Positions 8,455-17,992 of a stretch of 64,000 nucleotides of DNA are shown in pieces; within the stretch, counting starts at the first letter, position 1; every line of letters starts with the position of its first letter. The stretch spans positions 124,001 through 188,000 of the forward strand of contig NZ_FOBB01000008.1 in assembly GCF_900109685.1 (NCBI RefSeq). Direction: 5' to 3'. The stretch is from Chitinophaga rupis (GTDB taxonomy: Bacteria > Bacteroidota > Bacteroidia > Chitinophagales > Chitinophagaceae). The notes below the pieces were generated by a model. It was given only the letters and a program-made list of their open reading frames with translations, did no database searches and was not told where the DNA came from. Both the position numbers and the translations under genes were made by a program.

Positions 8455-11400
8455 ATGAAAAAAAGATTCCTATCTATCTTTCTTTTCCTTATTCCTATTA
8501 CCATTTGGGCCCAGCAATCGAAGATCACCGGGAAGGTGGTATCCGGTGGGGAATCGGTGCCCGGGGTTTCGGTGCGGGTGAAAAATACCACCCAGGGAAC
8601 AACCACAGATAATGCCGGGCAGTTTTCCCTGGCCGCCGGTATAGGGGATACCCTGGTGTTCAATCACCTGTCTTATGTTACACAGGAATTAGTGGTAAGG
8701 AACAATGCACCCCTGTCTGTCACCCTGGCTGCTACCACCCAGAATGTGAACGAGGTAGTGGTAGTGGGTTACGGCACACAGAAAAAAGCCACCCTTACCG
8801 GTTCCCTTTCCGTTATAAAAGGAGCGGACATTGTAAAAAGTCCGCAGCCTAACGTATCCAATTCCCTGGCCGGCCGTTTCTCCGGCGTAATTGCCAATAA
8901 CCGCTCAGGAGAGCCGGGGTATGATGGTTCTAATGTGTATATACGCGGCCTGGCCACTACCGGTAATAATGATGTATTAATAGTGGTAGATGGGGTGCCG
9001 GGGCAAATAGGCGGCATGCAAAGGCTGGACCCGAACGATATTGAAAGCATGACGGTGCTGAAAGATGCATCTGCCGCCGTATACGGCAGCCGTGCGGCCA
9101 ACGGGGTAATATTAATTACCACTAAACGGGGTAAAACCGGCAAGCCGGTGATCAGCTACAGCTTTAACCAGGGTTTTTCCTCGCCCACCCGCCTGCCTAA
9201 AATGGCAGATGCGGCTACCTACGCTACGCTCGCGAACGAGATCCAATATTATACCAACCCCGGTGGCGGGCTAAACCAGTTCTATACAGATGCGCAGATC
9301 CAGAAGTTCAGGGACGGCTCAGACCCGCTGAACTATCCCAATACCGACTGGCAGAAGGCCACGCTGCGGAGTGTTGCATTGCAGCACCAGCATAGCCTGT
9401 CTGTAAGCGGGGGCAGTGAAAATGTAAAATATTATGTGTCCCTGGGTACCATCGGGCAGCAGGGCATTTATAAACATGGCGCTACTCAGTATGACCAGTA
9501 CAACTTCCGGTCAAATATAGATGCCAATATAACCAAACGCCTGAAGGTAGGTTTGTATCTATCCGGCAGGGAAGAAGACCGTGTGTACCCGCAAACAGGC
9601 GCCGGTGATATCTTCCGTTCTATTTACCGCGCTTACCCTACCGTAGCCGCTATTTATCCCAACGGGCTGCCTACTTCGGGTATAGAAAATAACAACCCGG
9701 TGCTGCAGGTAACAGATATAGGCGGCACAAACCGCAATCCCACCCAGGTGTTTAACGGCATTCTGAAAGGTTCTTATGATATTCCGGGGCTGGAAGGCCT
9801 TTCGCTGGACGGTTTTTTCTCAGTAGATAAATCCTGGAGCGCTGACAAATCATTCAGCAAACCTTATCCGGTATACAGCTATGATGCTACTGCCAATACT
9901 TATAATAAAGTAGTGGTAGGCGGTTCCGCCGGCCTGGCTTCCCTGAACCAGTATCAGCAGAACCAGTCACTGCTCACCTCCAACATCAAGCTGAATTTTA
10001 CCCGCCAGTTCGGCCAGCATCATGTGGATGCCTTTGTGGGTTATGAGCAAAGCAAAACCGTAATGGACAGCCTGGCTGCATCGCGGTTAAACTTCCCTTC
10101 CTCACAGCTGCCGGAACTGTCCCAGGGCGGATCCGCTGCTACGGACAAGGACAATGGAGGTAAGAGCTACACGTTCACCCGCAAAAGCTACATTGCAAGA
10201 CTGGCCTATAACTACCAGGAAAAATATTTGCTGGAAGGGCAGGCGCGTATAGATGGTTCTTCCACTTTCCCCACGGGTAAGCAATACGGATTTTTCCCTT
10301 CCATATCCGCGGGCTGGCGTATCTCCAAAGAAGAATGGTTTCAGCCGGTATCCTTTATCCAGGACCTGAAGCTGCGTGGCTCTTATGGTACGCTGGGTAA
10401 TGATAATGTAGGACTGTTCCAGTATTTTGATAACTACAGCTTCAGCAACCAATATGTAGTAGGCTCCAATATCCACCCGGGTATAGACATTATTAAACTG
10501 GCCAATCCCAATATTACCTGGGAAACAGCCAAGAAAATGGACCTGGGTTTGAATGCTGTTTTTCTGCAGCATTTCTCACTGGAGTTTATTTACTTCCAGC
10601 AAAAGCGTTCCAATATCCTTACCCAGCGGAATGCCTCTATCCCGCAGGTATCCGGTATTGTAAACCCTTTTGGCAGCGATCCTTTGGTGCCTTCCGAAAA
10701 TATAGGAAAAGTGAACAGCAATGGTATAGAAGCAACCCTGGGGTATGACAACTCTACCGGCGGCGTTCATTACCACATCGGCGGTAACTTTACCTACGCA
10801 AAAAGCAAGATCATTTTTATAGACGAAGCAGCCGGCGCTTTGGATTACCAGCGCCAGACAGGCCGCCCCCTGAATACTTACCTGCTGTATGATGCCATTG
10901 GTATTTTCAGAACCCAGGCAGACCTGGATAATTATCCGCACCTGGCCGGCGCACAGCTGGGAGACCTGATCTACAAGGATTACAACGGTGATAAACAGAT
11001 CACGGCTGATGATGCCACCCGTTCAAAATATGGTAACATTCCTGAAATAACCTATGGTATAGTATTAGGCGCAGACTATAAAGGTTTTGACTTTTCCGCT
11101 GTGCTGGCCGGGCAAACACATGTAAGCCAGTATGTACTGCCGGAATCCGGCACCATCGGTAATTTCTATAGCAGCTGGGCCGATAACCGCTGGAGTCCCA
11201 ATAATCCCAACGGCAGCTATCCGCGTGCGGATAACCGGGCTTCTGCCTCTATTAACGGAGGACTTTATAATAATACGTTCTGGCTGAATAATGCATCCTT
11301 TTTACGGTTAAAGAACGTTGAGCTGGGGTACAACATTAATGCAGATGTATTGTCACGCATTAAAATAAGCGGGCTGCGTGTATACGCCAATGCCTTTAAC

Positions 11401-11529
11401 CTGTTTACCATTACCAAAGTGAAGGACTATGATCCGGAAGGTGGTCCCACAGGATCTACCACCAGCAGCAGCGGGCAGTTCTATCCGCAGCAGCGTATTG
11501 TGAATGTTGGTGTGAATGTTAAGTTTTAA
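8455..11529 (+). CDS. SusC/RagA-type TonB-dependent outer-membrane receptor
   Basis: This 1024-residue protein has a signal peptide ending at IWAQ (residue 20), an N-terminal carboxypeptidase-regulatory-like domain (ITGKVVSGGESVPGVSV, about 24-98), a TonB box with NEVVVVGYGTQKK (about 98-112), a plug domain (about 118-235, with VLIVVDGVP and SMTVLKDASAAVYGSRAANGVILITTK) and a 22-strand barrel ending in an aromatic-type residue (VNVGVNVKF). It imports oligosaccharides across the outer membrane together with the SusD encoded 18 bp downstream. The upstream repeats suggest control by the neighbouring HTCS. Length and domain order are normal for the family. The substrate is inferred only from the flanking enzymes (arabinogalactan-like). 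Confidence 0.97.
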   Translation: MKKRFLSIFLFLIPITIWAQQSKITGKVVSGGESVPGVSVRVKNTTQGTTTDNAGQFSLAAGIGDTLVFNHLSYVTQELVVRNNAPLSVTLAATTQNVNEVVVVGYGTQKKATLTGSLSVIKGADIVKSPQPNVSNSLAGRFSGVIANNRSGEPGYDGSNVYIRGLATTGNNDVLIVVDGVPGQIGGMQRLDPNDIESMTVLKDASAAVYGSRAANGVILITTKRGKTGKPVISYSFNQGFSSPTRLPKMADAATYATLANEIQYYTNPGGGLNQFYTDAQIQKFRDGSDPLNYPNTDWQKATLRSVALQHQHSLSVSGGSENVKYYVSLGTIGQQGIYKHGATQYDQYNFRSNIDANITKRLKVGLYLSGREEDRVYPQTGAGDIFRSIYRAYPTVAAIYPNGLPTSGIENNNPVLQVTDIGGTNRNPTQVFNGILKGSYDIPGLEGLSLDGFFSVDKSWSADKSFSKPYPVYSYDATANTYNKVVVGGSAGLASLNQYQQNQSLLTSNIKLNFTRQFGQHHVDAFVGYEQSKTVMDSLAASRLNFPSSQLPELSQGGSAATDKDNGGKSYTFTRKSYIARLAYNYQEKYLLEGQARIDGSSTFPTGKQYGFFPSISAGWRISKEEWFQPVSFIQDLKLRGSYGTLGNDNVGLFQYFDNYSFSNQYVVGSNIHPGIDIIKLANPNITWETAKKMDLGLNAVFLQHFSLEFIYFQQKRSNILTQRNASIPQVSGIVNPFGSDPLVPSENIGKVNSNGIEATLGYDNSTGGVHYHIGGNFTYAKSKIIFIDEAAGALDYQRQTGRPLNTYLLYDAIGIFRTQADLDNYPHLAGAQLGDLIYKDYNGDKQITADDATRSKYGNIPEITYGIVLGADYKGFDFSAVLAGQTHVSQYVLPESGTIGNFYSSWADNRWSPNNPNGSYPRADNRASASINGGLYNNTFWLNNASFLRLKNVELGYNINADVLSRIKISGLRVYANAFNLFTITKVKDYDPEGGPTGSTTSSSGQFYPQQRIVNVGVNVKF

Positions 11530-11547
11530 ACCGTAAAAAAAGCAGCC

Positions 11548-13212
11548 ATGAAGACTAAAAATATTTTAAGCATAGGGATCATTGCACTGGCAGCAACGTT
11601 TGCTTCGTGTAAAAAGAATTACCTGGATATTGTACCTACAGACCGTGTACCTGATGTGGCGGTGCTGGCCGATTCTGCCTTGCTGGAGGATTATGTGATC
11701 AACCGTTATATGAGCGTTAAGCTGCAGGATAAAGAAGGTGAAGGCACCAACCCCGGTTTTGGCCGCGGGTTTGAATATGCTCTGTGGAGCGCGCTTACAG
11801 ATGAATCCATTTACAACAATGATGATAATACCTGGCTGGTACAACGCGGGCAGCTGGCGCCGGAGAATACCGGCATTGCAGGCACCATCTGGGGCAGGAG
11901 CTACCGCAGCATCCGCGAGTGTAACTATGCGCTGAATCATATAGACAGTGTTGTAATGAGCGCCGGGCATCGCACCCAGCTAAGGGGCGAGCTGCATTTT
12001 ATACGTGCTTTCCGTTACCAGGATCTGATCCGCAATTACGGCGGCGTAGTGCTTATGGGCGATAAGGTGTATAACCTGGAAGATAACCTGGGCGATGACG
12101 CTTTATTTACCCGGGCTAGCATAAAACAAAGCATAGACTATGCCGTGTCAGAGCTGGACAGCGCTATTCAGCAGCTGCCGCTGGCAAATGATGATAGCTG
12201 GCAGCTGGGAAGGGCCACCAAAGGCGCCGCGCTGGCATTGAAATCACGCCTGCTGCTGTACGCAGCCAGCCCCCTGTATAATGCAGGCACCTGGGCCGCT
12301 GCCGCCGCTGCAGCAAAAGCAGTGATGGACCTGGGCAAATATTCCCTGGATGCGGATTATGCCAAGCTGTTCCTGTCATACACGGGTAACGAGATCATTT
12401 TTGCAAGGCAGTATGCTATTGGCGCACGCCACGTTTGTCTGGAAATTTCCAACGGCCCTAATGGCTATAACGGCTGGGCAGGTAACACACCTTTACAGAA
12501 CCTGGTGGATGCTTACCAGATGAGCAATGGTAAAGATATTACCGATCCCACTTCAGGTTACAATGCGCAAAACCCCTATGCAAACAGGGATGCCCGTTTT
12601 TATGCCACTATATTATATAACGGCGCCACCTACAGGAACAGCACTGTGCAGATCTATACACCTGGCGGAAAGGATAGTAAAGATGGCCCTTCCAACTGGA
12701 ACACTACCAAAACAGGTTATTACCTGCGTAAGTTTATGGATGATAAGTATCCCATTGACAATCCCTGGAATGTGGCCGGCCTGCAGCCCTGGATCTATTT
12801 CCGTTATGCAGAAGTGCTGCTGAACTATGCTGAAGCGCAGAACGAAGCAACAGGCCCGGATGGTACGGTGTACAGCGCCATTAACCTGATCCGCCAGAGG
12901 GCAAAGCAGCCCGCTCTTCCGGCGGGACTTTCTCAAGCACAAATGCGTGATGCCATCCGCAAGGAAAGGCAGGTGGAGCTGGCTTTTGAAGAACATCGCT
13001 TCTATGATGTGCGCCGCTGGAAAATAGCAGATGTAACGGAGAATGTACCGGCCTACGGTGTGGATGTAACAACCAGTGGTGGCAGCTACGTATATACGAG
13101 AAAGGTAGCCTTAAGCGGCCGCGCTTTTGCCGCCAAGCATTACTGGTTACCTATTCCAAGAACCGAGATCCAGGCATCCAATAACAAGATCACACAGAAT
13201 GCAGGATATTAA
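11548..13212 (+). CDS. SusD/RagB-type surface glycan-binding lipoprotein
   Basis: This 554-residue lipoprotein has a lipobox ending at C21 (TFASC) and the following KKNYLD sequence typical of exported SusD proteins. The TPR scaffold and RagB signature are visible in the AEVLLNYAEAQNEA segment and the KERQVELAFEEHRFYDVRRWK block near the C-terminus. SusD lids the SusC barrel and captures glycan at the cell surface. Its gene starts 18 bp after susC, so the two are surely co-transcribed, and the GH30 gene follows after 49 bp that hold one arm of a long inverted repeat. Confidence 0.97.
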   Translation: MKTKNILSIGIIALAATFASCKKNYLDIVPTDRVPDVAVLADSALLEDYVINRYMSVKLQDKEGEGTNPGFGRGFEYALWSALTDESIYNNDDNTWLVQRGQLAPENTGIAGTIWGRSYRSIRECNYALNHIDSVVMSAGHRTQLRGELHFIRAFRYQDLIRNYGGVVLMGDKVYNLEDNLGDDALFTRASIKQSIDYAVSELDSAIQQLPLANDDSWQLGRATKGAALALKSRLLLYAASPLYNAGTWAAAAAAAKAVMDLGKYSLDADYAKLFLSYTGNEIIFARQYAIGARHVCLEISNGPNGYNGWAGNTPLQNLVDAYQMSNGKDITDPTSGYNAQNPYANRDARFYATILYNGATYRNSTVQIYTPGGKDSKDGPSNWNTTKTGYYLRKFMDDKYPIDNPWNVAGLQPWIYFRYAEVLLNYAEAQNEATGPDGTVYSAINLIRQRAKQPALPAGLSQAQMRDAIRKERQVELAFEEHRFYDVRRWKIADVTENVPAYGVDVTTSGGSYVYTRKVALSGRAFAAKHYWLPIPRTEIQASNNKITQNAGY

Positions 13213-13217
13213 AAAAT

Positions 13218-13329
13218 AAAAAGTAAAAAAGTAAAAAGTAGAAATCAAAAGTTGATGTGCAATGAAAAGTAATCACTCATTTGTTCGCGGCATTAGTTTT
13301 ACTTTTTGCTTTTTACTTTTTTACTTTTT
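13218..13329. repeat. 21-bp perfect inverted repeat bracketing the GH30 start codon
   Basis: The left arm (13218-13238, A-runs separated by GT) is the exact reverse complement of the right arm (13309-13329, T-runs separated by AC). The 70-nt loop contains the ATG at 13262. The right arm encodes the Phe/Leu-rich core of the GH30 signal peptide. Confidence 0.85.
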
Positions 13330-14809
13330 TTCACAGGCACAGCATAAACCCGTTGTTGTAAGCATTGATGCTGCTGTCACTCATCAGACCATCCGGAACT
13401 TTGGCGCATCAGATGCATGGTCGTGCCAGTATGCCGGCAGCTGGCCGGATAGTAAGAAACAGCAAATGGCGAACTGGCTGTTTAGTATGGATACTACTGC
13501 CAGCGGGCAGCCGCAAGGTATAGGACTTTCCCTGTGGCGTTTTAATATTGGCGCAGGCAGCGCTCAGCAAGGGAATGCCAGCGGCATTAAAGATGAATGG
13601 CGCCGCGCGGAATCGTTCCTGGAACAGGATAGCACCTGGAACTGGAAAAGACAGGCAGGACAATTATGGTTCTTACAGGCAGCCAAAGCAAGTGGTGTGC
13701 AGCAGTTCCTGGCTTTTCTGAACAGTCCCCCGGTACAGCTTACAAAGAACGGGAAAGCATTTGCAAGCGGGGGATACTGCAATATTGATCCCGCTAAATA
13801 CAGCGCCCTGGCTGCCTACCTGGTACAGGTACTGAACGGCGTATATACAAGCGCCGGCATCCTGTTCAATTATATAAGCCCGGTTAATGAACCGCAGTGG
13901 GACTGGAGTGATGGTGGGCAGGAAGGATGCCCTTATACCAATGAGCAGATCAGCGGCCTTGTACGCAGCATCAGCAGCACCTTTGCAGATAAGGGGCTTT
14001 CTACAAAAATACTGCTGCCCGAAGCAGGCCAGATCAATTACCTCTACGAAAAAGGAGATAAGCCCGGTAAGGGAGAGCAAACCAATACTTTTTTTGACCC
14101 GCATTCCGCGGAATATTTAGGCAACCTGCCGCAGGTACAGCACAGCATTGCCGCACACAGCTATTTCACAACATCGCCTTACAACAAGGCGGTGCAAATG
14201 AGGGAAAAGCTGGCTGCCGGTGTTGCAAACATAGCCGGCCTGGAATACTGGCAATCGGAATATTGTATCCTGGGCGATAATGCAGGCGAGATCAATGGCA
14301 GTAAAAAAGACCTGGGCATGGAAGCGGCCTTATATCTTGCAGGAGTTATTCATAATGACCTGACGGTGGCTAATGCCGCTGCCTGGCAATACTGGCTGGC
14401 CATATCGCCCTATGATTATAAAGATGGCCTCATCTACATTGATAAAAATAAAACAGACGGGCAGTACCACGACAGTAAAATGCTGTGGGCCATGGGCAAC
14501 TACAGCCGCTTTATACGCCCCGGCGCCCGGCGTGTACAGGTAACCGTTAGCGACAGTGCAGCGTTGGGAAAGAACCTGTTGATCTCTGCCTACAAGAACA
14601 TTGATAATACCGTTAGTATAGTAGTAGTGAACAGTAGTGCAGCCGCAGTGGACATAACCCTCCACTGCCGGCATGCAAAATTAAGCCGGGTACGTTCCTA
14701 CACCACATCGGACCAGGACAGCCTGGCGCCCGGCAACACCGATATTACTGTAACAAACAGCATCCGTATTCCTGCCCGTGCAGTGGTAACCCTGGCGGGA
14801 AGATCTTGA
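13262..14809 (+). CDS. GH30 glycoside hydrolase, endo-beta-1,6-galactanase-like
   Basis: This 515-residue secreted enzyme has a signal peptide ending near FSQAQ (about residue 27). The GH30 barrel is recognised from FGASDAWSCQYAG, LSLWRFNIGAGS, SPVNEPQWDW with the probable acid/base E210, and YWQSEYCILG with the probable nucleophile E333. A C-terminal beta-domain follows from about residue 425. The GASDAWSCQ start and the RFNIGAGS block recall GH30 endo-beta-1,6-galactanases, which cut the side chains of arabinogalactan proteins; a xylanase or glucanase subfamily cannot be excluded by eye. It is the third gene of the susCD operon and is followed 15 bp later by a beta-galactosidase, which supports a galactan substrate. 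Translation may be affected by the inverted repeat around its start. Confidence 0.8.
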   Translation: MKSNHSFVRGISFTFCFLLFYFFSQAQHKPVVVSIDAAVTHQTIRNFGASDAWSCQYAGSWPDSKKQQMANWLFSMDTTASGQPQGIGLSLWRFNIGAGSAQQGNASGIKDEWRRAESFLEQDSTWNWKRQAGQLWFLQAAKASGVQQFLAFLNSPPVQLTKNGKAFASGGYCNIDPAKYSALAAYLVQVLNGVYTSAGILFNYISPVNEPQWDWSDGGQEGCPYTNEQISGLVRSISSTFADKGLSTKILLPEAGQINYLYEKGDKPGKGEQTNTFFDPHSAEYLGNLPQVQHSIAAHSYFTTSPYNKAVQMREKLAAGVANIAGLEYWQSEYCILGDNAGEINGSKKDLGMEAALYLAGVIHNDLTVANAAAWQYWLAISPYDYKDGLIYIDKNKTDGQYHDSKMLWAMGNYSRFIRPGARRVQVTVSDSAALGKNLLISAYKNIDNTVSIVVVNSSAAAVDITLHCRHAKLSRVRSYTTSDQDSLAPGNTDITVTNSIRIPARAVVTLAGRS

Positions 14810-14824
14810 TTAAATCAGTACAGC

Positions 14825-16654
14825 ATGAAAAGGATAAGCGTAGTGATCATTGCTATGATGGCTTTTTATTTGACAGCAGCAGGGCAGCAAACCGGCACGC
14901 ATAGTTTTGCGTTAGGTGATTCTGTTTTCCTGCTGGATGGTAAGCCGTTCCAGATGATTTCCGGCGAAATGCATTACCCCCGCGTGCCCCGGGAAGCCTG
15001 GCGCGCACGGATGAAAATGGCAAAGGCAATGGGGCTGAACACCATAGGTACCTATGTATTCTGGAATGTGCATGAGCCGGAAAAAGGGCATTATGATTTT
15101 TCAGGGAATAATGATATTGCCGCCTTTGTAAACACTGCCCGGGAAGAAGGTTTGTGGGTAGTGCTACGGCCAAGCCCCTATGTTTGCGCAGAATGGGAAT
15201 TTGGCGGTTATCCTTACTGGCTGCAGGAAGAAAAAGGATTGGTGGTGCGCAGCAAAGAGCCAAAGTACCTGGAAGCCTATCGCAATTACATTAAAGAAGT
15301 AGGTAAGCAGCTGGCGCCTTTACAGGTGAACCACGGTGGTAATATTTTAATGGTGCAGGTGGAAAATGAGTATGGCTCTTATTCAAATGATAAGGAGTAC
15401 CTGGACATTAACCGTAAAATATTCCAGGAAGCCGGCTTTGACGGCCTGTTATATACCTGCGATCCGGAGCCTGCAATTAAGGACGGGCACTTACCCGGCC
15501 TGCTGCCCGCTATTAACGGGATAGATGATCCTGCAAAAGTGAAACAGCTGATCCGCACCTGGCATAGTGGCAAAGGCCCTTTTTACATTGCAGAATGGTA
15601 CCCTGCCTGGTTCGACTGGTGGGGAACAAAACATCATACCATACCCTATGAGAAATACCTGGGCAGGCTGGATAGCGTGCTGGCAGCAGGCATCTCCATC
15701 AACATGTATATGTTCCATGGTGGCACCACGCGGGGTTTTATGAATGGCGCCAACTATAATGATCAGAATCCTTATGAGCCGCAGATCAGCAGCTATGATT
15801 ATGATGCACCCCTGGATGAAGCAGGCAATGCTACTGAGAAATTTATGAAGTTCAGGGAAGTGATCAGCAGGCATTTGCCGGCAGATCAGGTGCTGCCGGA
15901 AGTGCCCGCAGCCCGGCCGGTTATTGAGATCCCCGCCATCCGGTTCACACAAACCCGTAGCGTCTTTGACCTGTTACCTAAACCGGTTAACAATACAACA
16001 CCCTTAACGTTTGAAGACCTGGGACAAGCCTATGGATGGGTATTATACCGCACTACCCTGAACGGTGGCCAGGCCGGATTGCTGAAGATAAAAGCCTTGC
16101 GTGATTATGCGCTGGTGTTCATTAATGGTAAAAGAGCTGCTGTGCTGGACCGGCGCTTAAACCAGGACAGCCTGCAGGTGCAGCTTCCCAAAGGTAAAGT
16201 AACACTGGAGCTGCTGGTGGAGAACCTGGGCCGTATTAACTTTGGCCCTTACCTTTTACAGAATAAGAAAGGGATCACGGAAAAAGTGCTCCTGAATGAC
16301 AAGGAGCTGCTGAACTGGCAGCAATTCCGGCTTCCATTTGATACGCTGCCTGCAAGGACAAATAAAGCGTATAGGCTTCCCCGTGGTAATGCACCGGTGC
16401 TGAAGGAAGGTACTTTTGTTTTATCAAAAACCGGGGATACTTACCTGGATATGAGCAGCTGGGGCAAGGGAACAGTATGGATCAACGGACATAATTTAGG
16501 CAGGTATTGGGAAGTGGGTCCTCAGCAAACTATTTATGTGCCCGCAGAGTGGCTGAAGAAAGGTGTGAACCATGTAGCCGTGCTGGAGCTGTTAAAACCT
16601 GGTGTAGAAACGTTGTCAGGGATAGAGCGCCCGGTGCTGGATGTGTTGAAGTAG
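14825..16654 (+). CDS. GH35 beta-galactosidase
   Basis: This 609-residue exported enzyme has a signal peptide ending near TAAGQQ (about residue 21). The GH35 barrel shows in FQMISGEMHYPRVPREAWRA, TYVFWNVHEPEKGHYDF, VQVENEYGSYSND (acid/base E182) and YIAEWYPAWFDWWG (nucleophile E257). Two C-terminal beta-sandwich domains follow, with LGRINFGPYLL and VWINGHNLGRYWEVGPQQTIY typical of the family. It would remove terminal beta-galactose from oligosaccharides released by the GH30 enzyme upstream. It is the last gene of this PUL operon, with a strong terminator 50 bp downstream. Confidence 0.95.
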   Translation: MKRISVVIIAMMAFYLTAAGQQTGTHSFALGDSVFLLDGKPFQMISGEMHYPRVPREAWRARMKMAKAMGLNTIGTYVFWNVHEPEKGHYDFSGNNDIAAFVNTAREEGLWVVLRPSPYVCAEWEFGGYPYWLQEEKGLVVRSKEPKYLEAYRNYIKEVGKQLAPLQVNHGGNILMVQVENEYGSYSNDKEYLDINRKIFQEAGFDGLLYTCDPEPAIKDGHLPGLLPAINGIDDPAKVKQLIRTWHSGKGPFYIAEWYPAWFDWWGTKHHTIPYEKYLGRLDSVLAAGISINMYMFHGGTTRGFMNGANYNDQNPYEPQISSYDYDAPLDEAGNATEKFMKFREVISRHLPADQVLPEVPAARPVIEIPAIRFTQTRSVFDLLPKPVNNTTPLTFEDLGQAYGWVLYRTTLNGGQAGLLKIKALRDYALVFINGKRAAVLDRRLNQDSLQVQLPKGKVTLELLVENLGRINFGPYLLQNKKGITEKVLLNDKELLNWQQFRLPFDTLPARTNKAYRLPRGNAPVLKEGTFVLSKTGDTYLDMSSWGKGTVWINGHNLGRYWEVGPQQTIYVPAEWLKKGVNHVAVLELLKPGVETLSGIERPVLDVLK

Positions 16655-16705
16655 CAGGTTTCCGTATTTCATTTGTTAGTGAATAGCGCCAAACAATGGC
16701 GTCTG

Positions 16706-16746
16706 CAAGATAAGCCTTGTCATCCGCAGGGCTTATCTTGTATTTT
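16706..16746 (+). terminator. Intrinsic terminator after the arabinogalactan-type PUL
   Basis: CAAGATAAGCC (16706-16716) pairs perfectly with GGCTTATCTTG (16730-16740) across a 13-nt loop and is followed by TATTTT. It marks the end of the susCD-GH30-GH35 transcript. Confidence 0.8.
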
Positions 16747-16960
16747 GCTGATTAAGCTGGTCATGTTATATTTTGGAACATTTTAAATTTTATCCCTGAA
16801 GATGATTAATTTAGTATCCTAAACCCTTCTTATGAAAACGTAATCCCTCAAAACGTACCGTTTAATTACCCAAATCGCATTTCCAGTTATCAAGGCTATT
16901 GCTAAAACGCACCCCTATTTATTTGCCCTGATTTTTTTTTACCTCAAAATTCCATTCAGT

Positions 16961-17884
16961 ATGAGAAAGATCCATGTATGCATCTTTGCATCTTTAATCC
17001 TTTTTACCGCCTGTAAAAAGGAACTTGAAAAATCCCCCGTTTCCAGGGAAAGTGCTCCGTTAACTTTTAAAACGGCCGACCAGATCCCCAACGAAATCGT
17101 TTCTTTATTATATAAAGACTTATTAAGGGATCATTTATTTGAGCAGGCAGAGAACCTCCGGGTATCTTATTATAATACTTTATCCATCAGGAAAGATGAT
17201 AAAACAGACCTGTTGAAAGCCGCCCATACCACCGCTTTTGAAACAGCAAGGCAGGCGGGGATCATGGCCGCCAACCTGCCCACACACCCCGTGACAGGTG
17301 TGGGAGTGGTGCTGGATGGCACCTGGTACCAAACACAGGGAGTAACGTCCTCCAATTTGCAGGCTTTTGGATGGCAGTATATAAATTTCAATGTGATGAA
17401 TGCAGGAGCGCCTGATGCTTTTAATAATGCGGCTCCCGGCAGTAATCAAATTATGGGAACCACTAACCAGCAAAGAAGGCTGGAGGCCTATACGCTGCCC
17501 CTGATACAATTTGGCGCTGCTGATAACCTGGGCACCACCTACTATACTCCTTCGTTTGGTTTTAACTACAGGTCACATTTGCAAGGTACAGGATGGGAGC
17601 CGGGATATACAGGTTCTCCCGGACAGTCCGGAACTACAGGTCAATCAAGGCGCATAGAATCAGTACAGATCTTTGGGCCTGGTTATCAAAATAGCAGCTA
17701 TACATTAACTTTTAATGACCCTGCTCCCTCTACACAGGCAAGGCCCTATATTTACTACAGGGTTCACCAGGAGGGTTATGGCTGGGGAGGAGGCTGGCAT
17801 AGTGAAAATGATCCGGCAGGCGTTACAGGACAGTCCAAACGAATAGAGGCTATGCAAATAAGAGCTTATCTTATTAAGATATAG
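16961..17884 (+). CDS. Lipoprotein with ChW-like repeats
   Basis: This 307-residue protein has a lipobox ending at C18 (LFTAC). After about 80 residues of unrecognised helical sequence come up to three repeats of about 40 residues. The clearest are FNYRSHLQGTGWEPGYTG followed by GTTGQSRRIESVQI (about 199-238), and IYYRVHQEGYGWGGGWHS followed by GVTGQSKRIEAMQIRAY (about 262-305). An earlier, more divergent copy contains AFGWQ and GTTNQQRRLEAYTL (about 105-170). The pattern of aromatic-H-x-x-G-x-GW, then G-T-G-Q-S-x-R-x-E-A, matches ChW (clostridial hydrophobic Trp) repeats, which occur in cell-surface proteins of Clostridium and Streptomyces; their role is poorly known. It stands alone between two terminators, 300 bp from the PUL. 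Confidence 0.7.
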   Translation: MRKIHVCIFASLILFTACKKELEKSPVSRESAPLTFKTADQIPNEIVSLLYKDLLRDHLFEQAENLRVSYYNTLSIRKDDKTDLLKAAHTTAFETARQAGIMAANLPTHPVTGVGVVLDGTWYQTQGVTSSNLQAFGWQYINFNVMNAGAPDAFNNAAPGSNQIMGTTNQQRRLEAYTLPLIQFGAADNLGTTYYTPSFGFNYRSHLQGTGWEPGYTGSPGQSGTTGQSRRIESVQIFGPGYQNSSYTLTFNDPAPSTQARPYIYYRVHQEGYGWGGGWHSENDPAGVTGQSKRIEAMQIRAYLIKI

Positions 17885-17959
17885 CCATACTTTAAGCAAT
17901 CAGCTTGTGCGTAATGGAATAGCTGAGTAAGCGTTTATAGGGTTAAGGAGGCATTTTAA

Positions 17960-17992
17960 AACAGCCGGCGGTATCGTCCGGCTGTTTTTTTT
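17960..17992 (+). terminator. Intrinsic terminator after the ChW-like lipoprotein
   Basis: AACAGCCGG (17960-17968) pairs with CCGGCTGTT after a 9-nt loop and runs into eight Ts. Confidence 0.85.
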
